Source: Sediminispirochaeta bajacaliforniensis DSM 16054
GTDB taxonomy: Bacteria > Spirochaetota > Spirochaetia > DSM-16054 > Sediminispirochaetaceae
Direction: 5' to 3'
Length of the DNA: 54,924 bases
Assembly (NCBI RefSeq): GCF_000378205.1
Contig: NZ_KB899430.1
Coordinates: forward strand, 1-54,924
Part shown: piece by piece, positions 42,753-51,030 of the stretch
Position numbering within the stretch: position 1 is the first letter of the stretch
Layout of the letters: every line of letters starts with the position of its first letter
The notes under the pieces: model-generated
Seen by the model: the letters and a program-made list of their open reading frames with translations, nothing else
The model's database searches: none
What the model was told of the DNA's origin: nothing
Position numbers and translations under genes: made by a program

Positions 42753-43640
42753 ATGAACCAGAAAAAAACAAAAATCATAAGCTATTGGATCCTGGCCGGA
42801 CCACCGCTCATTCTTTTTTTATCCGTTATTCTCTTTCCAATCCTTTTTTCGCTTATTATCAGTCTCAGTAACTGGAGTGGCTCCGGTAGCCTTCAGTGGG
42901 TCGGGTTAAAAAATTATATTGAAATCATCCACGATAGAATTTTCTTTCACGGTTTACGGAATAATCTCTTAATCGTTGCAATATCTGTCTTAGGACAAAT
43001 CCCTCTTGGATTTGTCCTTGCCTATATTCTTTATCGAAAAATAGTACAGCGGGAAAAATTCTTTGAGACGATGATTTTCCTTCCTATTACTATTTCTCCT
43101 GTTGTTATAGCTATTTTGTGGAATCAGATTTTTTCGACGTCCGGTCTCTATACGAGTATTATACGAAAAATCAGCAATAATCCCCGTTATGTTGTCTCAA
43201 TTTTTGAGAACCAGAGCCTTGCGATCATTCCCATCCTCTTTGTTATTCTTTGGATGTACACCGGCATGTATATGGTAATGTATCTTGCAAACCTCCAAAA
43301 AATTTCCCCCTCAATCCTGGAAGCGGCCGAAATTGATGGTGCAAGTGAAAGCCAAATTCTTCTTCATATTATTTTTCCTTTCATGCAAGGTGTCATTATG
43401 ACCACTACAATATTTGCAATAACAGGCAGCCTAAAATCTTTCGACCTCATCTATGCCATGACGGGAGGCGGCCCTGCCCATTTTACCGAAGTAATTGCAA
43501 TTTATATGTATACAAACACCTTTAAATACTACAAGTACGGTTTCGGTAGTGCAGTCTCGATCATCATCGTATTGCTGAGTGTCGGGCTGATTTTTCTTTT
43601 ACAGATACTCTCCCGACGCCTTGACAGAAAATACTCGTGA
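42753..43640 (+). CDS. ABC sugar transporter permease (MalF/UgpA type)
   Basis: A 295-residue inner-membrane protein with six predicted helices. The start at 42753 (MNQKKTKIISYW) follows CCAGGAACG; a GTG eight codons earlier lacks a ribosome site. The cytoplasmic EAA loop reads EAAEIDGASESQILLHIIFPFM, and the helix after it is typical of the sugar (CUT1) class. The first helix LAGPPLILFLSVILFPILFSLIISL is the usual N-terminal signature. Confidence 0.93.
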   Translation: MNQKKTKIISYWILAGPPLILFLSVILFPILFSLIISLSNWSGSGSLQWVGLKNYIEIIHDRIFFHGLRNNLLIVAISVLGQIPLGFVLAYILYRKIVQREKFFETMIFLPITISPVVIAILWNQIFSTSGLYTSIIRKISNNPRYVVSIFENQSLAIIPILFVILWMYTGMYMVMYLANLQKISPSILEAAEIDGASESQILLHIIFPFMQGVIMTTTIFAITGSLKSFDLIYAMTGGGPAHFTEVIAIYMYTNTFKYYKYGFGSAVSIIIVLLSVGLIFLLQILSRRLDRKYS

Positions 43641-43652
43641 GGAAATGAAGTG

Positions 43653-44483
43653 ATGTTGCAGTCGAAAAATCTTTGGAAAATTTTTTCCTATTTTGTGATG
43701 ATTCTCTTTTCGATACTAACCATCGGTCCTCTTTTGTGGCTTCTGTACAGTTCTTTCAAACCCCATGCGGCGATCGTTCGAAGCCCTCTTGCTTTTCCCT
43801 CCGGATTCTATGTTGAAAACTATATACGGTCATGGCGACTGGGAAAATTGGGAATTTATTTTTTAAACAGTATAATCTATGCGACAGTTCCCACAATCAT
43901 AACCGTTTTTTTCGCCATGTCCTCCGGTTATGCTTTTTCAAAATTCCATTTTCGTTCTTCGCATGTACTGTACGGCATATATCTCACAGGACTCCTGGTA
44001 ACTGTCCACTCTGTCATTGTGCCGCTATTTATCCTTGAGACCAGGATTGGAATCGATAATACACGTCTGGGCGTAATCATTCCTTATATTGCCTTTGCGC
44101 TTCCGTTTCAAATCTTTCTATCAACCAGCTATATAAAAGGTATCCCCGATTCTTTAGAAGAGGCCGCGCTCATCGACGGGGCATCCTATCTTGCAATTTT
44201 CATGAAAATCATTATTCCTGTCGCTACTCCGATCATAGCGACAATGACCATTTTTACATTCCTGAGTAATTGGAACGAATTCATATTGGTTCTGACTTTA
44301 ACCAGCAGGGTGGCCATCCGCTCTCTGCCAGTCGGCATTAATAGCTTTGCCGGAGGGATGTCAAGAGATTACGGCCTACAGTTTGCAGCCCTGGTAGTGG
44401 GAACCGCCCCCATGATTGTCTTCTATCTCTTTTTTCATGAGCAGCTTGCGAAAGGATTTTCCGCAGGTGTTTCCAAGGAGTAG
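43653..44483 (+). CDS. ABC sugar transporter permease (MalG/UgpE type)
   Basis: A 276-residue inner-membrane protein. GAGGAAATG precedes the ATG; a GTG one codon earlier is also possible. The EAA loop is EEAALIDGASYLAIFMKIIIPVATPI. The N terminus SYFVMILFSILTIGPLLWLLYSSFKP and C terminus LFFHEQLAKGFSAG are the CUT1 MalG-type pattern. No ATP-binding subunit follows, so a shared MsmK/UgpC-type ATPase elsewhere must energise it. Confidence 0.93.
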   Translation: MLQSKNLWKIFSYFVMILFSILTIGPLLWLLYSSFKPHAAIVRSPLAFPSGFYVENYIRSWRLGKLGIYFLNSIIYATVPTIITVFFAMSSGYAFSKFHFRSSHVLYGIYLTGLLVTVHSVIVPLFILETRIGIDNTRLGVIIPYIAFALPFQIFLSTSYIKGIPDSLEEAALIDGASYLAIFMKIIIPVATPIIATMTIFTFLSNWNEFILVLTLTSRVAIRSLPVGINSFAGGMSRDYGLQFAALVVGTAPMIVFYLFFHEQLAKGFSAGVSKE

Positions 44484-44495
44484 TACATTATCATC

Positions 44496-46061
44496 ATGAA
44501 ACATAGCCTATCACTCATACCACAAGTCAACGGAAACATAGCTGACGAAAAGACACGCTTCGCGCTTTCCTCAGATTCACTTATTCAGATAGAGCCGGGA
44601 TTTGAATTCGCAGCGGAAGATCTGCTTCGCTTTCTCGAACGCCGTTACGATTTGAGGCTGACCATATCAAGCCATACAGCCCTTCCTATCTTTGAGCATA
44701 CACAAGCTGGGATCATTAATTTCTGCCATGACAGTGGTATGTTTCACCCGGAAGGATACCAAATCACAATCGCAAACGGAATCTGCGATATTACCGCACA
44801 AACCGCGACAGGTGCTTTATACGCCGTTCAAACCATAAAACAACTGTTTCATTCCGCAGTACCGGAGCTTCCTGCAGTAAAAGTGTACGATGAACCCTTA
44901 TACCGCTGGAGAGGCTTTATGCTCGACTCGGCTCGTCATTTTTGCTCCGTAAGCGAAATCGAACGGATTCTGGACATGATGTTGTATCTCAAAATGAACA
45001 AATTTCATTGGCACCTCACAGACGATCAGGGCTGGCGAATAGAGATAAACGACTATCCGCTATTATCACAGGTCGGCGGACTTTCTGCTCCTTCTCCTGG
45101 TTTTTACACTACCGAAGAACTTCATTACGTCGTCTCCTATGCCGAAGAACGAGGAATTACCGTTATACCTGAGGTCGACCTGCCCGGCCATTGTCTTTCG
45201 TTACTTGCCGCTTATCCAGAGTTGGGATGTAGTGGCGGTCCCTATGTCATTCCATCGGAGCCTGGCATTTTTTATGAACTCCTGTGCCTCGGTAACGATG
45301 ACGCATTAAGCTTTTCAAAGCGACTCATCGATTATATCTGCGAGATTTTTCCAGGTCCATGGATTCATATCGGCGGTGATGAAATTCCGACGAGACGCTG
45401 GAAGGAGTGCCCCAAGTGCCAAAAGCGTATAAAGGAAGAACACCTGTCGAATAGCAGAGAACTCCATACATGGTTCGCCAATAGGATCCAGGAATATGCA
45501 GCGGCAAAAGGGAAAAATCTCATAACATGGAACGACGGCATCGATGAGAAGCTTTCCCGTGATATTATTTGTCAATTCTGGTTCCCATATCATAATGCAT
45601 ACGAAAAAGCGGTGGCAGAATCCAAACGGGGAAGAAAATTCATTATGTCTGACTATTTCTCTACCTATCTAGATCTGTCACAAGCAGTAGTACCGCTAAA
45701 AGCTACCTATGCGTATACAGGCCAGTTACATGCCGGCAAAGAGGCGGCGCAGGAGCATGCCATTCTTGGTATCGAGGCTCCCCTGTGGAGCGAACACATA
45801 TCTGATAGAAGGAGTAGGGACAAGCAGCTCTTTCCAAGAATCCTTGCAGTGGCAGAATCCTGCTGGACGGATGCAGAGGCGAAAAACCTACACAATTTCA
45901 TCAAACGGGTAGATCATCTCAAAGGTTTCTTCCAAACAGAGTTTTCCATTGACGGAAACATGTATCGGAGAGATCCGTTCGTGCTCATACGCTTCCTAAA
46001 AAAAGCTATACGTATTATTTCTATGCTTCGGCAAGCGGTTTCTCCAAACCGAGAAAAGTAA
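44496..46061 (+). CDS. Beta-N-acetylhexosaminidase (GH20)
   Basis: A 521-residue glycoside hydrolase. The N-terminal GH20b-like domain spans about 1-125 and the TIM barrel starts YRWRGFMLDSARHF, continuing through MNKFHWHLTDDQGWRIEI. The catalytic pair D295-E296 is in HIGGDEIPTRRW (substrate-assisted mechanism). It has no signal peptide, so it acts in the cytoplasm on sugars imported by the adjacent transporter. The gene starts 12 nt after the permease stop. Confidence 0.93.
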   Translation: MKHSLSLIPQVNGNIADEKTRFALSSDSLIQIEPGFEFAAEDLLRFLERRYDLRLTISSHTALPIFEHTQAGIINFCHDSGMFHPEGYQITIANGICDITAQTATGALYAVQTIKQLFHSAVPELPAVKVYDEPLYRWRGFMLDSARHFCSVSEIERILDMMLYLKMNKFHWHLTDDQGWRIEINDYPLLSQVGGLSAPSPGFYTTEELHYVVSYAEERGITVIPEVDLPGHCLSLLAAYPELGCSGGPYVIPSEPGIFYELLCLGNDDALSFSKRLIDYICEIFPGPWIHIGGDEIPTRRWKECPKCQKRIKEEHLSNSRELHTWFANRIQEYAAAKGKNLITWNDGIDEKLSRDIICQFWFPYHNAYEKAVAESKRGRKFIMSDYFSTYLDLSQAVVPLKATYAYTGQLHAGKEAAQEHAILGIEAPLWSEHISDRRSRDKQLFPRILAVAESCWTDAEAKNLHNFIKRVDHLKGFFQTEFSIDGNMYRRDPFVLIRFLKKAIRIISMLRQAVSPNREK

Positions 46062-46078
46062 CACACCATGAGTGGTAT

Positions 46079-46107
46079 CGGAAAATAGCAACTATTGCTA
46101 TTTTCCG
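46079..46107. terminator. Perfect 13-bp hairpin after the hexosaminidase gene
   Basis: CGGAAAATAGCAA, CTA and TTGCTATTTTCCG form a completely matched 13-bp stem with a 3-nt loop, 18 nt after the stop codon. There is no downstream T tract, but A and T runs are built into the stem. It probably ends the sugar operon before the chemoreceptor promoter. Confidence 0.6.
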
Positions 46108-46111
46108 CCAC

Positions 46112-46140
46112 TTCAACAAATCCCCCTTCTTGTATATACT
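46112..46140 (+). promoter_or_regulatory. Promoter of the chemoreceptor gene
   Basis: TTCAAC (46112-46117), a 17-nt spacer and TATACT (46135-46140), 38 nt before the ATG at 46179. I see no convincing sigma-28 flagellar promoter. Confidence 0.5.
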
Positions 46141-46178
46141 ACGTCAACTTGACCATACAGAGAATATGGAGCCCGAAC

Positions 46179-48059
46179 ATGAAATTACGCTTGAAGCTTT
46201 CTCTGCCTATCATCGGTTTATCCTTTTTTCTTTACATCATATTATTTTTTCTCATGACGATGGGCCTTCATCAATACGAAAATTTCGCTCTGACAACAGC
46301 CCGGCAAGAATTACTTGACGGATATAAGAAAGAGTTAAAAAGTGCAACGGAAATTGCTGCTTCTCTTATTCAATCCATCTACGCCGATCAAGAACGATCC
46401 GATGAAGAGAAGCTGGAAGCGGCCAGAACGGCCGTGAGGCCTTTACGCTTTGGTACGGACGGTTATTTTTATGCATACCGGGCAGGAACAGGGGAAAATA
46501 TCATCCACGGCTCGACACCTGCCAATGAAGGAAAATCGCTTTGGGACCTCCAATCGCCTGATAAAAAGCAGTATATCATCCGAGATTTGGACAAAGCGGC
46601 GAGAGACGGCGATCTGTTTGTGGATTTTTATTGGTCGAAACCTAACCACGACCCTCAGGAGGTTTTTCCAAAACTGGGGACAGCTCTTATGGTCCCAGGA
46701 ACCACAATTTGGGTAGGGACCGGGGCTTATATCGACGAAATAGATTCTGCAGTGACAAAGTTGACCGCATATTATGCCAGTTTCGCAAAAAAAATGACCA
46801 TCATTCTTTTAATTTTCCTTCTTGCGGCTCCCCTGGTAATGTTTCTTCTGATTTTCAGGCGAATACGTAACGTTGTGGGACCGATAACAAGGCTCAGCGA
46901 CATTGCTCAACGTTCGGCAGGAACCGACTTTCGGGAGATCCCCGAGATAACTGCTCGACGGTTTCCAGATGAAGTTACGGTACTTGAAAGAAGTTTTTCC
47001 GAATTGTTCAGCCAATTCAGTAAGGTAATCCGAAATGTCCAGGTAGCAGTCGACCGGTCCAGGAGAAGAGGGACCGGAATGAACAGCTCCATTACAACGA
47101 TCAATGACTCGCTGAAGGAAGCCCAAATATCCCTGGAAAATCTCTCGGCCTCGGAAAAACAGCTATCTGCAGAGGCGCAGGCAAACCAAAAGCTCAGTGA
47201 TGATCTTGAACAATTCATTGCGGGAACGAATCACCTTGCACAGATGCAGTCGAAGGATGTAGGCGATGCTTCGGACTCGGTCCGGAGGATGAGTAGCGAG
47301 ATAGAGGTTATTGCCCAAAGCGCAGGACGCTATACGATAACGGCGCAGGCCCTTGATAAGGCGGCAAAATCCGGAGAAAAAAGCATCGGTGAGGCAGTAA
47401 AGAGTCTTGAGCTTGCGGACACCGCGGCTGTAGCTATTAATGAAGCAGTTTCTATGATTGATACCATTGCCGAACGGACCAATATTTTGGCCATCAACGC
47501 CTCAATCGAAGCGGCCCATGCAGGAGAGGTTGGAAAGGGCTTTGCCGTCGTCGCCAATGAAATCAGAACCCTTGCAAAAGGATCAAGCGACAGTGCGGAA
47601 AGTGTGGCTTCCCGCCTTAATGATATTGCAAGCGCCATTGTATCCAGTAAAGAATCAACCAAGCACGCAAACGGTACCTTTATCGATATCATCGAACATT
47701 CGGAACAAGTTCTCAGCGGGATGGAATCGATTACCGCGATAACACACACGCTACAGACCATGGGGCAACAGGTTGATCAAGCCCTCACGGCCCTCATCGA
47801 CAGTTCGGATAAGGTCCAAACCTCCTCTACCGAGGCCCATGAAAAGATCCTGAATGTCTCCCATTCTGCTTCCGATCTTGCCGAATTATCGATTAATCTG
47901 CGAAATACCATCACCAATATGGAACAATTCTTGAATTCCATTCGATCACAGGCAGAAGAGATCTTGGAAGAGGGGGAGCAGAATTCCAAAGAAATCGGCG
48001 TACTTTCGGATTCGGTTTCTCAGTTCAAAACCGCCGAAGAAACACCAAGCAATGTATAG
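46179..48059 (+). CDS. Methyl-accepting chemotaxis protein with a Cache domain
   Basis: A 626-residue receptor. The ATG at 46179 follows GGAG. TM1 is at about 6-28; a single Cache (sCache_2-like) periplasmic domain spans about 35-190 (LRFGTDGYFYAYRAGTGENIIHG, then YIIRDLDKAARDGDLFVDFYWSKP). TM2 lies at about 205-228, then a HAMP-like linker, a long coiled coil and the signalling tip AERTNILAINASIEAAHAGEVGKGFAVVANEIRTLA. sCache_2 domains commonly bind small organic acids. It sits behind the amino-sugar locus with its own promoter, so the ligand may or may not be related. Confidence 0.95.
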   Translation: MKLRLKLSLPIIGLSFFLYIILFFLMTMGLHQYENFALTTARQELLDGYKKELKSATEIAASLIQSIYADQERSDEEKLEAARTAVRPLRFGTDGYFYAYRAGTGENIIHGSTPANEGKSLWDLQSPDKKQYIIRDLDKAARDGDLFVDFYWSKPNHDPQEVFPKLGTALMVPGTTIWVGTGAYIDEIDSAVTKLTAYYASFAKKMTIILLIFLLAAPLVMFLLIFRRIRNVVGPITRLSDIAQRSAGTDFREIPEITARRFPDEVTVLERSFSELFSQFSKVIRNVQVAVDRSRRRGTGMNSSITTINDSLKEAQISLENLSASEKQLSAEAQANQKLSDDLEQFIAGTNHLAQMQSKDVGDASDSVRRMSSEIEVIAQSAGRYTITAQALDKAAKSGEKSIGEAVKSLELADTAAVAINEAVSMIDTIAERTNILAINASIEAAHAGEVGKGFAVVANEIRTLAKGSSDSAESVASRLNDIASAIVSSKESTKHANGTFIDIIEHSEQVLSGMESITAITHTLQTMGQQVDQALTALIDSSDKVQTSSTEAHEKILNVSHSASDLAELSINLRNTITNMEQFLNSIRSQAEEILEEGEQNSKEIGVLSDSVSQFKTAEETPSNV

Positions 48060-48210
48060 CGGCAGAAAATGATTCTAACCGGCCTTATATCAGTTGGGAC
48101 TATTCCACCTACAAAAGCGATCGGTAACCAAGACGAAAATTGCAGCTTTGGCCTTAATAGTTACAGGGATACTATTTGCAAAAATATAATATGAAAATCG
48201 TTACGATGCT

Positions 48211-49050
48211 TTACGTATCGCGCCGATGAAGTAATCCTGAGTTCAACAACGTTATTGTGATGACTATGATGTATCCTGCTGTTGCAAATAGGGAGGATTC
48301 GACTCCGAATTTTCCTCCCGTCAACAGCATTGAATGCGACTGCAGCCTGTATGAAATTATGGCTTGAGAATTATAAGCAGTATCAATATCCAGAATATGC
48401 CCGATTATGATGATGTTCCATATGCCGTGAACCGTTGCACTTGCGAAAATGGAGCCGCTATCGTAAACGATTAATGAAAACATAATTCCGACAAGCGAGC
48501 CCGATATTATCAAAAACAGAAAATCCATACATCCCAGTTTTCCATTAAAAACATGCAGGACCCCGAAGAGTACAGACGGGATAAGAATTGCGGCTTTCTT
48601 CCCCCATTTTCGCTCGACCGTACTCATGATCAGACCCCTGAATATCATCTCTTCACCGATTCCGGCTCCAAAACCAACCGTAAAGATGGAACTCAACAGG
48701 ATGGTATATTTCTGAGTCATCGACATTGTATTTACTATAAAATCACCCTTTATACAGAGCAAAGCCAAGGTGACCAGGAAAGGAAGCAGAAAAGCACAGA
48801 TAAGCCAACGCAGATAATGATGTGGTTTTCTGATATAACATTCCGCTAATGACACCTTCAGAATTTTCGCACTGTATATTCGTACGGACAGCCATGCAAG
48901 TGTTATGTAGATAAGCGTAAACAGCAATGAGGTTGCCCAGTCAGGTAGCGGAATTGTATATGCAAAGCCCGCTATCAGCTGTGCAAGAACAAGGATGATA
49001 ATCCCGACCAGTATTGTCAGCAGGGTCAAAATGGTGCTTCTTTTTTGCAT
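48211..49050 (-). CDS. CPBP-family intramembrane metalloprotease
   Basis: A 279-residue membrane protein with about eight hydrophobic segments. The Abi/CPBP motifs are GAGIGEEMIFRGLIM (EExxxR), a second motif SVLFGVLHVFNG (FxxxH), and a later helix with ASATVHGIWNIIII (HxxxN). Characterised relatives cleave prenylated proteins, while bacterial members protect against bacteriocins or handle membrane proteins. AAGGAAG precedes the ATG, and a TATAAT sequence lies 29-34 nt before the start. Separate from its neighbours. Confidence 0.88.
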   Translation of the reverse strand: MQKRSTILTLLTILVGIIILVLAQLIAGFAYTIPLPDWATSLLFTLIYITLAWLSVRIYSAKILKVSLAECYIRKPHHYLRWLICAFLLPFLVTLALLCIKGDFIVNTMSMTQKYTILLSSIFTVGFGAGIGEEMIFRGLIMSTVERKWGKKAAILIPSVLFGVLHVFNGKLGCMDFLFLIISGSLVGIMFSLIVYDSGSIFASATVHGIWNIIIIGHILDIDTAYNSQAIISYRLQSHSMLLTGGKFGVESSLFATAGYIIVITITLLNSGLLHRRDT

Positions 49051-49120
49051 GCCGCTTCCTTTTGAAATTACTGCATGCTATTATACCCGCCCGAAACCTC
49101 TTCCTCTATAGGGTTTACAT

Positions 49121-49993
49121 TCAAATATGCTTCTGAAACCAGTAATGAGCATAGCGCTCGTTATTAAATGCTACAACCTCCTCATAACCGCTACTTCTGT
49201 ACATTGCCTGTGCTTCCGTCAACGCCTTGTTCGTCTCCAGCCGCAACAACGGTATATGCTTCTCGCGGGCTATGTGTTCCAAGTAGCTGAGTATCTTTCG
49301 GCCTGCTCCAAGACCTCTACATGTCTTTGACACCCACATGCGTTTAATTTCACCATGGTCGGGATAGCATTTGAGCGCACCACACCCTATGGCTTCGTCG
49401 TGAATTCGCGCAACAACAAAATATCCGTTTGGAGGCGTTAGCTCACTATCACTTGCCGAGATGCTATCGCCAGGGGCAAAACCATCTTCAAAACGATCGT
49501 TAAGTTCAGCAAAATAGCTTTCGATACATGAACGTGCGTCACGGCTTTCCGGCGGCACCACTTCCATGACAATCAATCCAGCAGTCAGCATTTTCTCAAC
49601 AATCTCCATCCCTTCAATCAGCCTGCGACGCTGTTTTTCCGACAAGGGTTCCAATATAGAACCTGCAACTTCGTCCGAAAGTACATCGAGCACCTTCAAT
49701 TCGCGTTCGCCATCTTTCGTTAGCGATACGGTCCGTACCCGTGCATCATTCAGAGAAGATCGCATTATTATCAAACCTTCAGCCTCTAACGTACGCAGTA
49801 GGCGACTCATATAGCCGGAATCGAGGCCGAGGCGGCTACGCACGTCTCTAACTTCCGCACCCGATATGCCAATTTCATACAGTAGACGGGAAGCACCGAG
49901 GGACCTGTGCCTTCCCAGAAACTGAGCATCAAGTACACCAATCCTTTGTGTAACAGTTCTGTTGAACTTCCTAACAATAGAAATATCATTCAT
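49121..49993 (-). CDS. MarR-type regulator fused to a GNAT acetyltransferase
   Basis: A 290-residue protein. The N-terminal winged helix (about 1-140) includes GASRLLYEIGISGAEVRDVRSRLG, then GLDSGYMSRLLRTLEAEGLI and SLTKDGEREL (wing). The C-terminal GNAT domain (about 145-290) has GYFVVARIHDEAIGCGALK and the acetyl-CoA loop VSKTCRGLGAGRKIL. The start at 49993 is chosen because a strong promoter ends 7 nt upstream and a further in-frame ATG at 50029 would lie inside the -35 box. A 14-bp palindrome covers the -10, so it very likely represses itself. Confidence 0.9.
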   Translation of the reverse strand: MNDISIVRKFNRTVTQRIGVLDAQFLGRHRSLGASRLLYEIGISGAEVRDVRSRLGLDSGYMSRLLRTLEAEGLIIMRSSLNDARVRTVSLTKDGERELKVLDVLSDEVAGSILEPLSEKQRRRLIEGMEIVEKMLTAGLIVMEVVPPESRDARSCIESYFAELNDRFEDGFAPGDSISASDSELTPPNGYFVVARIHDEAIGCGALKCYPDHGEIKRMWVSKTCRGLGAGRKILSYLEHIAREKHIPLLRLETNKALTEAQAMYRSSGYEEVVAFNNERYAHYWFQKHI

Positions 49994-49997
49994 ATAT

Positions 49998-50011
49998 CTG
50001 ACTATAGTCAG
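49998..50011. promoter_or_regulatory. Palindromic operator over the -10 box
   Basis: CTGACTATAGTCAG is a perfect 14-bp palindrome, 4 nt upstream of the MarR-GNAT start, and it contains the promoter -10 hexamer TATAGT. This is what is expected of an autorepression site for a MarR dimer. Confidence 0.7.
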
Positions 50012-50029
50012 CAATTTATCACATGTCAA
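50001..50029 (-). promoter_or_regulatory. Promoter of the MarR-GNAT gene (leaderless)
   Basis: On the minus strand a perfect TTGACA (50029-50024), a 17-nt spacer and TATAGT (50006-50001), with 7 nt left before the ATG at 49993. A transcript would begin at or beside the start codon. Confidence 0.75.
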
Positions 50030-50169
50030 TACTCCTCTTTTTTACCCGGCTTACAGGACCTTCGTTCTTTATTCCAATGCACTTACCACTGATTTTTGTT
50101 TGTGATAACATAAACGAAGATGCAAAATGCAAAGTAGAACATCTGCTTCATTTGTAATTGGAGGATGAT

Positions 50170-50985
50170 TTGTCTGAAAAAGACACCATAGACACGACAG
50201 CAAAAGGCCCCCATACAATTACGAGCCTGATATCTGATTTGAGAAAACTTGGGGTACAGAGCGGCATGACCGTTCTTGTTCATTCCTCTCTGAGTTCGAT
50301 AGGGTGGGTATGCGGTGGCGCCGTAAGTGTCATTATTGCCTTGGAAAGGGTCTTGGGAAAAACAGGAACGCTGCTTATGCCTACCCATTCAGGCGACTTA
50401 TCTGATCCGAAAAATTGGGGGAACCCCGCTGTCCCTGAGGCGTGGTGGGATACAATCAGGGCTGAGATGCCTGCATTCGATCCGGCTCTTACCCCTTCAC
50501 GAGGTATGGGAATCATTCCCGAAACGTTCAGAAAACAAAAAGGGGTCATAAGAAGTTCCCATCCGAATGCGTCCTTTGCTGCCTGGGGAAAAAATAATAC
50601 ATACCTGATTCAGGATAATCATCTTGATTACCAAATGAATGAGAAAAGTCCCATAGGAAGGCTATACGAGTTGGATGGATATATCCTCTTGCTCGGCGTT
50701 GGTTACATGAATAACACATCTTTTCACCTGGCAGAGTATAAAGCCGACTACAGCGGAAAAGAAGAGGTTCTCGAATATGCTCCGGTTAACGAAAAAGGCA
50801 GGAGGGTATGGAAAGCTTATCATGATATCGCATTTGACTGCGATGACTTTGAATCGATAGGCCAGTCATATGAAAAGGAGAATTCCATCAAGGTCGGCTT
50901 GATAGGGTCGGCGAATTCAAGATTAATTCGACAAAAAGAATTAGTAGATTATTCGGTCAGATGGATGGAGCTGAACAGGAAATAG
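50170..50985 (+). CDS. Aminoglycoside N(3)-acetyltransferase-family protein
   Basis: A 271-residue protein of the AAC(3)/YokD family. The start is a TTG at 50170 with GGAGG 5 nt before it; no ATG fits. Family motifs are GMTVLVHSSLSSIGWVCGG, LGKTGTLLMPTHSGD, DPALTPSRGMGIIPETFRK, RSSHPNASFAAWG with the catalytic-type His, and LLLGVGYMNNTSFHLAEYKA. Family members acetylate the 3-amino group of 2-deoxystreptamine antibiotics, but many environmental homologues have other amine substrates. It is divergent from the MarR-GNAT gene. Confidence 0.9.
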   Translation: MSEKDTIDTTAKGPHTITSLISDLRKLGVQSGMTVLVHSSLSSIGWVCGGAVSVIIALERVLGKTGTLLMPTHSGDLSDPKNWGNPAVPEAWWDTIRAEMPAFDPALTPSRGMGIIPETFRKQKGVIRSSHPNASFAAWGKNNTYLIQDNHLDYQMNEKSPIGRLYELDGYILLLGVGYMNNTSFHLAEYKADYSGKEEVLEYAPVNEKGRRVWKAYHDIAFDCDDFESIGQSYEKENSIKVGLIGSANSRLIRQKELVDYSVRWMELNRK

Positions 50986-51018
50986 CCCCAAAGAAGGGAA
51001 TTCCCTCAAACACTTTCC

Positions 51019-51024
51019 TATACT
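51019..51024 (+). promoter_or_regulatory. Candidate -10 hexamer before the hybrid kinase gene
   Basis: TATACT lies 6 nt before the ATG at 51031. The expected -35 position (50996-51001) has only a poor match, so this is a tentative leaderless start. Confidence 0.35.
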
Positions 51025-51030
51025 TATGGT

